5,705 nucleotides of DNA from JBFIHZ01 sp041601535 (GTDB lineage: Bacteria; Pseudomonadota; Gammaproteobacteria; Xanthomonadales; SZUA-36): NCBI GenBank assembly GCA_041601535.1, contig JBFIHZ010000280.1:1-5705 (forward strand), read 5' to 3'. A program made the position numbers and the translations under genes. The notes beneath the pieces are model-generated. The model was given only the letters and a program-made list of their open reading frames with translations. It was not told the origin of the DNA and did no database searches. This document shows positions 1 through 5,571 of this stretch, one piece after another (position 1 is the first letter of the stretch; each line of letters opens with the position of its first letter).

Positions 1-1
1 C

Positions 2-205
2 CGGCACAAACGGACGGGCCGCGCCAGATTATGGGCAGGACTTCGCAATGCCACATCAGGCAATACCGATACACTTCAGGGACGAATCACCAGACAGACC
101 TGCACGGAAGCACTGCGAGCACGGATGCGTATGGCACAGGGACGCAATCGGAAAGGGAGCAACCGAGCAGGGAAGCCTTATTCCCGACATTTGGGGTCAG
201 AGTAA
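2..205 (+). pseudogene. possible decayed 3' end of a REP-associated (Y1-type) transposase
   Basis: The frame beginning at base 2 is open from the left edge to a TAA at 203-205, and that stop codon lies inside the first 18-bp repeat. It starts with residues RHKRTGR, which recalls the H-x-RTGR stretch near the C-terminus of many REP-associated tyrosine transposases (PF01797), and it continues with a strongly basic tail rich in Arg and Lys. No catalytic HUH motif or tyrosine is visible because only about 67 codons lie in the window. The two other forward frames are also open over much of the stretch, so frameshift decay is possible. The link to a transposase is inference from a short motif plus the neighbouring repeats. 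It could equally be non-coding. Confidence 0.2.
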
Positions 206-208
206 AAA
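191..208 (+). repeat. repeat copy 1
   Basis: Exact copy of the 18-bp motif, plus orientation. With three flanking bases on the right and two on the left it matches copy 4 in inverted orientation over 23 bp. Confidence 0.9.
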
Positions 209-255
209 CTCGACATCCAAAGTCACTACCCGGGGTCACCAACCGGGGACAGTAA

Positions 256-273
256 TTGGGGTCAGAGTAAAAA
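256..273 (+). repeat. repeat copy 2
   Basis: Exact copy of the 18-bp motif, plus orientation. It is immediately preceded by GGGGACAGTAA (245-255), which looks like a related but different motif, so the junction may be a fusion of two repeat types. Confidence 0.9.
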
Positions 274-313
274 GCAGTGATTCAATAGCAAATAATTAGC
301 ACGTCAAAACGAA

Positions 314-331
314 TTTTTACTCTGACCCCAA
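314..331 (-). repeat. repeat copy 3
   Basis: Exact copy of the 18-bp motif, minus orientation. It is separated from copy 2 by a 40-base AT-rich spacer, with which it could form a long hairpin. It shares a 23-bp direct repeat with copy 4. Confidence 0.9.
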
Positions 332-381
332 ATATCATTCTCACCTTAAATATCAATATCAGCCGCCTGTTATCGGAAGAG

Positions 382-399
382 TTTTTACTCTGACCCCAA
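382..399 (-). repeat. repeat copy 4, just downstream of the ATPase stop codon
   Basis: Exact copy of the 18-bp motif, minus orientation, ending about 24 bases beyond the stop codon of the P-type ATPase gene. It would therefore be the first structured element in the 3' untranslated part of that transcript. Confidence 0.9.
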
Positions 400-423
400 A
401 TATCCTTTCGGCGCGAGTTGCTT

Positions 424-3156
424 TTATGGATGATGACCGGCCATCCGGCGGCTCAGAAACTTTCCTGCCTGACCGATCAGCAGTGGCACCAGGCTTAGTG
501 TCAGAACCAGACCCCAGGCCAGGCCGCTGGGCCGTTCGAGGCTCAGCACCATGGCTATCGATGGCACGTAAACGGCCGCCAGCAACAAGATTACGCACAA
601 AGCCAGGGCTGCCCAGACATACGGGTTGCGGGTAATGTCATTGAGCAGCATGCGGCTACGCGGGTCTCGCATATTAAACACGTTCCATAGCTGAGCCAGA
701 GAGATGGTGAGGAAGGAAACCGTGGTGGCCGCGTACCCGCCAAGCCCCAGCCAAGAATTTGCCAGATAGAACGACAGCAGGGTGACCAGAGCGATCACGC
801 TGCCATTGCCGATGATCTGCAACCATATTGAACGGGTTACCAATGGTTTTCCCGGATCTCGCGGTGGCCGCTTCAGGATGTCCGCATCACCCGCGCCTGT
901 CCCCAGTGCAAACGCTGGAAAAACATCAGTTACCAGGTTGAGAAACAGTATTTGCAACGGCAGAATCGGTAACGGCATACCCGCCAGAACGGCCAGGCCA
1001 ATCACCAGGATTTCACCCAGGTTGCAGGACAATAAATATCCGACAAAACGCTGGATGTTCCTGAAAATAACCCGTCCTTCGCGGATGGCCAATACGATGG
1101 TCGCGAAGGCGTCATCCCGCAGCACCATGGCTGCCGCCTGCCGTGCCACCTGGGTGCCCCGCAAGCCCATGGCAACACCGATATCCGCCCGCTTAAGCGC
1201 GGGTGCGTCATTAACCCCATCACCGGTCATGGCCACGATTTCCCCGGCTTGCTGGTATACCGCCACCAGGTCGTATTTCTGTTCTGGTGTGGCGCGGGAG
1301 AAAATCTCAGCATTCAGTATGGTTTGACGCTGCTGCTCCGACAGCCGATTCCACGGGCTAATGGCCGAGCCCTGCACGACTTCCGTATCGTCCGAGGCCA
1401 AACCCACGGCAAGCGCAATATTCCTGGCAGTGGCCGGGTGATCACCGGTCACCATTACCACCCGGATTCCAGCCCGCTTGCTGGCAGTGATCGCCTGTTT
1501 GACGTCCTGGCGAGGTGGATCATGCAGTCCGACCAACCCAAGCAACTCGAGATCGGTGTACGGTTCTTCATGTTGCGTACGGGTCGATTTCTGGGCCAGG
1601 CCCAGCACGCGCAACCCGTCTTGCGCGAGTTTTTGGGTAAGCTCATTCCAATGCTCACGCAATTCGTCCGTCATCGGGGCGGTTCCCGCGGGGCCGCGGA
1701 CTGCGGTGGAATGCCGCACAACCGCTTCAGGCGCGCCTTTCACGAAATAGATAACAGAGCCGTTACGGGTATACGAAACCGCCATCATCTTGGTTTCGGT
1801 GCTGAACGCGTACTCTTCGATTTTCTTCATGGCCTGATCCAGGCTCGGCCGGCTGATATCGGCCGCTTGCGCCACCTCGAGCAACGCCAGCTCCATTGGG
1901 TCTCCAGAACCCTTGATGCTGCCTGAAGCCAGTTCCGCCCGGTTGCACAAGGCTCCGGTAATCAGCATCTCACGCAGCAGTTCATTACCGTCAGCCAGCA
2001 CCTGCTCCTCGCCGGACTTGAAGGAAGACAGGTTGTGATCAAACTCAATGGCGCCGGAAGTGGAAACCAGCCGCTTCACGTTCATCTTGTTTTCAGTCAA
2101 CGTACCGGTTTTATCGGTACAGATCACCGTCGTCGCACCCAGTGTTTCAACAGCGGAGAGTTTTTCCACCACGGCGTTTTGCTTGGCCATGCGCCACATT
2201 CCCCTGGCCAGCGCCAGGGTTGCAACGATAGGCAAACCTTCAGGTATTGCGGCAACCGCCAGCGAAATGGCCGCTTCAATCATCAGGAACCAGTCCTTGC
2301 CCGTGGCAATACCCACTCCGGCAATCAGCACCACGCACAGCAACGTGACCCATACCAGCTGTCCTCCCAGCCGGGCGATCTGTTTTTCCATCGGGGAACG
2401 CTCAGGAGCCGCTTGCTCCACCAGGCTGGCAATTCTTCCGAGTTCCGTATTACTCGCGATACCCGTAACCAGCCCGGTGGCGGAACCGCGATTGACTGCA
2501 GTACCCATAAACACCATGCATGACCGGTCAGCCAGCGGCACTTCTTCAGCCAACCCGTCAGCTGTTTTGTCCACTGCTTCCGATTCACCTGTCAACGCGG
2601 ACTGATCGACCGCCAGGTTGGATGCCTCTATCAGCCGAATGTCGGCGGGCACCACGTCACCGCCTTCCAGCAACACGATGTCCCCCGTCACCAGTTCCTC
2701 CGCCGGAACTTCCAGGATTCTGCCCTCCCGCCTGACGCGGGCACTGATGGTGCCCATCTTGCGCAAAGCCTCCATGGAACGCATGGCGCGCAATTCGGAC
2801 ACGAAGCCAATCGTCGTGTTGATAAGCAAAACGACCGCTATGGCCAGACCTTCGGTCCACTCGCGATACACCATGGCAAGCACGGCGGCGACCACCAACA
2901 AAGCCACCACAGCACTTCTTAACTGGTTGAGAAGAATACGTAACCGCGAAATATTTTTAGCGTCCGGCAGCAGGTTAGGCCCGAAGCTTAGGCGGCGCCT
3001 GTGACATTCGTCAGCAGAAAGACCTTCCCTGGGATCGACTCGAAGCGCTTCAGCCAGGCGTGCTATCTCCCACTGGTGGGCAGTGGACGCACAGTCATCC
3101 GGATCAACCCCGCCAGGGTGCGGGTCAGGCATCTTTTCAGTCATGGTTTCAGCCAC
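424..3156 (-). CDS. P2-type cation-transporting P-type ATPase (calcium-pump-like)
   Basis: Integral inner-membrane pump, 910 residues, full length for the P2 family. In order: cation-ATPase N-terminal domain (about 25-95); TM1-2 (about 78-120); actuator domain with TGES at 189-192; TM3-4 (about 266-318) with the PEGLP motif at 305-309; phosphorylation motif DKTGT with Asp348; nucleotide-binding domain with KGAPE at 473-477; hinge motifs TGD at 570 and TGDGVNDAP at 644; and six C-terminal helices (about 703-894). By eye, residues match SERCA calcium ligands: Glu306 in TM4, Asn712 and Glu715 in TM5, and Asn740, Thr743 and Asp744 in TM6. TM8 has Gln822 near the SERCA glutamate, more like plasma-membrane calcium pumps. 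Calcium is therefore the best substrate guess, but Na+ or another cation remains possible. The start is uncertain: GTG at 3156 has no clear ribosome site, and in-frame ATGs lie at 3144 and 3132. The gene lies 281 bp downstream of mdeA on the same strand and is probably transcribed separately. Confidence 0.93.
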   Translation of the reverse strand: MAETMTEKMPDPHPGGVDPDDCASTAHQWEIARLAEALRVDPREGLSADECHRRRLSFGPNLLPDAKNISRLRILLNQLRSAVVALLVVAAVLAMVYREWTEGLAIAVVLLINTTIGFVSELRAMRSMEALRKMGTISARVRREGRILEVPAEELVTGDIVLLEGGDVVPADIRLIEASNLAVDQSALTGESEAVDKTADGLAEEVPLADRSCMVFMGTAVNRGSATGLVTGIASNTELGRIASLVEQAAPERSPMEKQIARLGGQLVWVTLLCVVLIAGVGIATGKDWFLMIEAAISLAVAAIPEGLPIVATLALARGMWRMAKQNAVVEKLSAVETLGATTVICTDKTGTLTENKMNVKRLVSTSGAIEFDHNLSSFKSGEEQVLADGNELLREMLITGALCNRAELASGSIKGSGDPMELALLEVAQAADISRPSLDQAMKKIEEYAFSTETKMMAVSYTRNGSVIYFVKGAPEAVVRHSTAVRGPAGTAPMTDELREHWNELTQKLAQDGLRVLGLAQKSTRTQHEEPYTDLELLGLVGLHDPPRQDVKQAITASKRAGIRVVMVTGDHPATARNIALAVGLASDDTEVVQGSAISPWNRLSEQQRQTILNAEIFSRATPEQKYDLVAVYQQAGEIVAMTGDGVNDAPALKRADIGVAMGLRGTQVARQAAAMVLRDDAFATIVLAIREGRVIFRNIQRFVGYLLSCNLGEILVIGLAVLAGMPLPILPLQILFLNLVTDVFPAFALGTGAGDADILKRPPRDPGKPLVTRSIWLQIIGNGSVIALVTLLSFYLANSWLGLGGYAATTVSFLTISLAQLWNVFNMRDPRSRMLLNDITRNPYVWAALALCVILLLAAVYVPSIAMVLSLERPSGLAWGLVLTLSLVPLLIGQAGKFLSRRMAGHHP

Positions 3157-3437
3157 ATGCTTTATTGATTACCGTTGGCAGTGGCCGCTTTGTATGAACC
3201 GCTGCTGCAACGCCAATGATGATGTCAACTGCTGAAGTTAACACGCCAGTCATAAAGCCTGTCTGAGCTGGAGCAATCTATATGGGAACAGTGTAGAACA
3301 GATCTGGTGCAGAAAATTCTGAATTGCCGCCCGCCATGAAAGATGCGAAACCTTCGACAATTTGAAGACATTTGCAGGGCTCGGTCTCTGGCCGCCCCGA
3401 TTTTTTCAGCCTTGCTGACAGGCATCCAACCAGTCTT
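3157..3437. other. 281-bp intergenic region between mdeA and the ATPase gene
   Basis: No gene is supported here; short open frames on either strand lack ribosome sites and family features. On the minus strand a perfect TTGACA hexamer (3223-3228) lies about 67 bases upstream of the ATPase GTG, but no good -10 hexamer follows at normal spacing. I see no convincing Rho-independent terminator for mdeA. A small TCAGC/GCTGA hairpin near 3405-3419 is followed by A residues, not U residues, on the minus-strand transcript. Confidence 0.5.
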
Positions 3438-4637
3438 TCAGCCAGATAGAGCCTGTGCAAGGTCAGCCAGGATGTCTTCAACGTCTTCAAGACCGACAGA
3501 CAGGCGGATCAGTCCCGGGGATATACCGTGTCCTGCCTGTTCTTCAGGCGTATAGGTTGAATGAGTCATGGAGGCCGGATGTTGAATCAGGCTCTCGGCA
3601 TCGCCCAGGCTGACCGCCCGGTGAATCAGTTTCAGCCGGTTCATAAACGCGATGGCTTCGTCTTTACCCCCGTTCAGCTCAAATGCCATCATGCCACCCG
3701 GATATCGCATCTGCCGCCGGGCTAGCTCGTACTGAGGAAAACTTTCCAGGCCGGGCCAGGCGACACTGCTGACCTCCGGCCGGGTGTCCAGAAACCGGGC
3801 GACCGCTTCGGCATTAACCGAGTGTTCACGCATGCGAATACCGAGTGTCTTCAGACCACGGAGAATCAACATGGCATTGAACGGCGCGAGCGCGGCTCCG
3901 GTCATGTCCTTCAGGCCGTAGAAACGCACTTCATCCATAAGTTCTTGTGTACCACAGGCCAGGCCGCCAATCAGATCACCATGCCCGCCGAGATATTTCG
4001 TTGCCGAATGCACTACCAGATCGGCGCCAAGCGCAATCGGCCGGGTAATACACGGACTGGCGTAGGTATTGTCAACCACGACACGCGCACCCACTGCATG
4101 GGCCTTCACCGCGGTCTGCTGGATGTCGATCAAGCGCATGTTCGGATTGGCCGGCGACTCGAAGTAAACAATTTTTGGACCGCTTAACAACGCCTCGTCC
4201 AATGCCTCAGTGTCGGTCATGTCCACGTAACTAACGCGCACACCAAACCTCGCCAGACCATGATTGAAGAAAGCATAGGTACAACCGTAGAGGGTTTTGT
4301 CGACCAGCAGCTCGTCACCCGGTTGTACGAGCGTCCAGAACACCGCGGTAATCGCGCCCATTCCGGATGCGAAGGCAACCGCTGACTCCGCGCCTTCCAA
4401 CGACGCCATCCGACGTTCGAGCAAGTCCAGAGTCGGGTTGGAAATTCGTGTATAAATGTGGGCCGGCTTGTCACCCACGAATGCCGCACCGGCAGATTCC
4501 ACATCGGGAAACGTAAAGGTGGAAGTGAAATGAACCGGAGGGGTGAGCGCGCCTCCTGCATCTGCGGGATGAAAACCTTCGTGTATCGCGCGGGTGCAAA
4601 ACCCCAGCTCGCGCCGGAACTGATTAAAACTGTCCAT
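3438..4637 (-). CDS. mdeA: methionine gamma-lyase (EC 4.4.1.11)
   Basis: Cytosolic PLP enzyme of the Cys/Met-metabolism family (PF01053) that splits L-methionine into methanethiol, 2-oxobutanoate and ammonia; family members also act on homocysteine and related thiols. The 399 residues can be lined up by eye along the whole length with the 398-residue Pseudomonas putida enzyme as I remember it, with a constant offset of +3. PLP-site residues are Tyr62 and Arg64 (partner-subunit phosphate binding), Asp189, Ser211, the Schiff-base Lys214 (motif SATKY) and carboxylate-binding Arg378. Tyr117 is the catalytic tyrosine. Cys119 in LYGCT, with Lys243 and Asp244 in LKDMTG, is the signature of true methionine gamma-lyase; cystathionine gamma-synthase and gamma-lyase normally lack this cysteine. 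The ATG start has a very strong ribosome site six bases upstream. It is divergent from an Lrp-type regulator, as in the P. putida mdeR-mdeA locus. Substrate preference is inferred from these residues. Confidence 0.93.
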   Translation of the reverse strand: MDSFNQFRRELGFCTRAIHEGFHPADAGGALTPPVHFTSTFTFPDVESAGAAFVGDKPAHIYTRISNPTLDLLERRMASLEGAESAVAFASGMGAITAVFWTLVQPGDELLVDKTLYGCTYAFFNHGLARFGVRVSYVDMTDTEALDEALLSGPKIVYFESPANPNMRLIDIQQTAVKAHAVGARVVVDNTYASPCITRPIALGADLVVHSATKYLGGHGDLIGGLACGTQELMDEVRFYGLKDMTGAALAPFNAMLILRGLKTLGIRMREHSVNAEAVARFLDTRPEVSSVAWPGLESFPQYELARRQMRYPGGMMAFELNGGKDEAIAFMNRLKLIHRAVSLGDAESLIQHPASMTHSTYTPEEQAGHGISPGLIRLSVGLEDVEDILADLAQALSG

Positions 4638-4642
4638 GCTGA

Positions 4643-4653
4643 TCCCTCCTTTT
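4643..4653 (-). promoter_or_regulatory. ribosome binding site of mdeA
   Basis: Read on the minus strand this is AAAAGGAGGGA, nearly a full anti-Shine-Dalgarno match, six bases before the ATG at 4637. It fixes the start of mdeA and suggests efficient translation. Confidence 0.85.
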
Positions 4654-4669
4654 CAGACAGTTTAATGCT

Positions 4670-4697
4670 TTTATTGCGGCATTTTCTGCCGTATTAT
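4670..4697 (+). promoter_or_regulatory. candidate promoter of the mdeR-like gene
   Basis: A -10-like TATTAT (4692-4697, five of six consensus positions) is preceded at 16 bp by a weak -35-like TTTATT (4670-4675). The 15-bp inverted repeat fills most of the spacer, which would suit autoregulation. The weak -35 keeps confidence low. Confidence 0.35.
4677..4691. promoter_or_regulatory. perfect 15-bp inverted repeat, candidate operator for the Lrp-type regulator
   Basis: CGGCA-TTTTC-TGCCG has two perfect 5-bp arms around a 5-bp AT-rich centre, the general 15-bp layout of Lrp/AsnC-family sites. It lies in the 94-bp region between mdeA and the regulator, just upstream of a TATTAT -10-like hexamer for the regulator and just downstream of a TAATAC -10-like hexamer for mdeA. 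A protein bound here could affect both promoters. The inverted repeat is seen directly; its role is inference. Confidence 0.5.
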
Positions 4698-4719
4698 TTC
4701 GCATTTAGCCACTTTTGAA
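4691..4719 (-). promoter_or_regulatory. candidate promoter of mdeA
   Basis: On the minus strand TTCAAA (4719-4714) and TAATAC (4696-4691) are spaced by 17 bp. Both are imperfect hexamers (four and three of six consensus positions), as would be expected for an activator-dependent promoter. Its -10 overlaps the -10 of the divergent candidate promoter. No better pair was seen in this short region. Confidence 0.3.
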
Positions 4720-4730
4720 GCAGCTTCTGC
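4717..4730. repeat. overlapping short inverted repeats at the mdeR start
   Basis: GAAGC-A-GCTTC (4717-4727) overlaps GCAG-CTT-CTGC (4720-4730), directly before the regulator's ATG. This could be a second protein-binding half-site pair or a small structure masking the already weak ribosome site. It is short enough to be chance. Confidence 0.35.
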
Positions 4731-4731
4731 C

Positions 4732-5196
4732 ATGAAATCACCAGATCGCTTGGATAAAAAAATCCTTATGGCATTACAGACTGACGGGCGCCTGACCAAT
4801 CAGGCCCTGGCCGATCAGGTGGGGCTGTCCCCCTCACCCTGCCTTAAGCGAGTCCGGGCTCTGGAACAGGCGGGTATGATCCGTGCCTATTTCGCCGAGA
4901 TAGACCGCAAGGCCTGCGGACTTTCCGTCACAGCCTTCGTGCGTATCCGATTGACAGATCATTCACCAAAAACGGTGACAACATTCGAACGGAAAATCAC
5001 CGCCATTGAAGAAGTGGTTGAATGCCACCTGATGACCGGGGGCGAGGATTACCTTGTCGAAGTAGTTGTATCCGATCACGACGATTATGAGCGATTCATG
5101 CGCCAGCAACTTCATCCGGTGCCGGGAATCGCCTCAATCGAGACAAATTTCTCGATCAGCGCCCTCAAGCACCGTGCGCCGTGCCCTGTTCGTTAG
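4732..5196 (+). CDS. mdeR: Lrp/AsnC-family transcriptional regulator, MdeR-like
   Basis: DNA-binding regulator of 154 residues, the usual size for the family. The N-terminal winged helix-turn-helix begins at LDKKIL (7-12), which is typical, and the recognition helix falls in the GLSPSPCLKRV stretch (31-41). A linker strand leads to the C-terminal RAM ligand-binding domain (about 66-145), with the characteristic TGGEDYLVEV turn at 102-111. Such proteins form dimers or octamers and respond to amino acids. Being divergent from methionine gamma-lyase, it probably controls that gene in response to methionine or a related compound, as MdeR does in Pseudomonas putida; the ligand is inference. The ATG at 4732 fits the family N-terminus, but the ribosome site is poor, with only GAAG about 11 bases upstream inside a small inverted repeat, so expression is probably low. 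Other family members such as BkdR or DecR types cannot be excluded by sequence alone. Confidence 0.9.
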   Translation: MKSPDRLDKKILMALQTDGRLTNQALADQVGLSPSPCLKRVRALEQAGMIRAYFAEIDRKACGLSVTAFVRIRLTDHSPKTVTTFERKITAIEEVVECHLMTGGEDYLVEVVVSDHDDYERFMRQQLHPVPGIASIETNFSISALKHRAPCPVR

Positions 5197-5509
5197 AGAT
5201 TAAGGTTATTCTTTTATTTTGATACGTACTAAATTACTTTACTATCTGCTCTTAATCCGTATTTTCTCTGATGCATGCCGCACTCAAGAACCACTCGGTG
5301 ATGTACTGCCTGCATAGAAATGTGGAAAGTTGCTGTTAATCTTACAATTCCACTAAACATCCAAATCGTGTGATGTTCAGTAACTGGAGCGAACGTATAA
5401 CTACCTTTGTTCCGGTGGGTAGAATTTCAGATGTTGTAACAGTCACTGGCAGGTAGAGCAACACAGGCCATTTCGGCAGGAATACCTCGGTACGCGACCT
5501 GAAAATGCA

Positions 5510-5518
5510 TGCTATTTT
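5510..5518 (+). promoter_or_regulatory. candidate extended -10 promoter of the secreted-protein gene
   Basis: TGCTATTTT is a TG-n-(-10) arrangement with four of six -10 positions matching. It would give a leader of roughly 45-50 bases before the ATG at 5572. No recognisable -35 hexamer lies 17 bp upstream, so this is tentative. Confidence 0.25.
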
Positions 5519-5545
5519 GAATGTTTCTGTAAGTACGGGTACATT

Positions 5546-5564
5546 AAAAGGAGGTTTCGCGAGG
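5546..5564 (+). promoter_or_regulatory. two ribosome-site-like sequences before the last gene
   Basis: AAAAGGAGGT (5546-5555) is the stronger match to the 16S tail but its core lies 17 bases before the ATG. A second GAGG (5561-5564) sits at the normal seven-base distance. No ATG, GTG or TTG at suitable spacing follows the stronger site, and a TAA at 5545-5547 closes the frame upstream, so ATG 5572 is the only supported start. Confidence 0.55.
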
Positions 5565-5571
5565 CAAACCA

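Larger units (their letters stand above)
189..401. repeat. nested inverted-repeat cluster, four copies of an 18-bp motif
   Basis: The 18-mer TTGGGGTCAGAGTAAAAA occurs four times without mismatch: 191-208 and 256-273 on the plus strand, and 314-331 and 382-399 on the minus strand. The outermost copies match over 23 bp (189-211 against 379-401, inverted). The two minus-strand copies share a 23-bp direct repeat (314-336 and 382-404). The two inner copies could form an 18-bp perfect stem around a 40-base loop (274-313), and the outer pair could form a 23-bp stem. Start-to-start spacing within each arm is nearly equal (65 and 68 bp), but the sequences between the copies do not match. I recall this motif from the flanks of REP-associated transposases in gammaproteobacteria; that is memory, not a search. 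Confidence 0.85.
5197..5571. other. 375-bp intergenic region between the regulator and the secreted-protein gene
   Basis: No gene is supported. The first part (5197-5260) is AT-rich with T runs after the regulator stop codon, but I see no proper hairpin in front of them, so no intrinsic terminator is called. A TTGATA (5219-5224) with TACTAT (5240-5245) is a weak promoter-like pair with a short 15-bp spacer. The right part carries an extended -10 candidate and ribosome sites for the next gene. Open frames here on either strand lack ribosome sites and known features. Confidence 0.5.

Noticed and set aside
31..299. Two overlapping plus-strand open frames at the left end (74 and 83 codons)
   Set aside because: Both run through the repeats, have no ribosome site and show repeat-derived peptides (GVRVK); not supported as genes.
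189..401. CRISPR array
   Set aside because: Copies are in both orientations with unequal, AT-rich spacers and only two per direction; no cas genes are present.
782..1327. 181-codon plus-strand open frame opposite the ATPase gene
   Set aside because: Antisense to conserved hydrolase and membrane segments of the ATPase; low-complexity Arg/Ser/Pro-rich product.
1249..1926. 225-codon plus-strand open frame opposite the ATPase gene
   Set aside because: It lies wholly antisense to a well-supported ATPase with conserved motifs, has no family features, and arises naturally from GC-rich coding sequence.
2048..2605. 185-codon plus-strand open frame opposite the ATPase gene
   Set aside because: Antisense to the actuator and phosphorylation domains; no recognisable domain or ribosome site.
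3405..3419. TCAGC-CTT-GCTGA hairpin next to a T run after mdeA
   Set aside because: On the transcript of mdeA (minus strand) the hairpin is followed by A residues; on the plus strand the T run precedes it. It is not an intrinsic terminator on either strand.
5169..5220. GC-rich inverted repeat at the end of the regulator followed by T-rich sequence
   Set aside because: Stem is only four base pairs and the T-rich part lies over 20 bases away; not a credible terminator.
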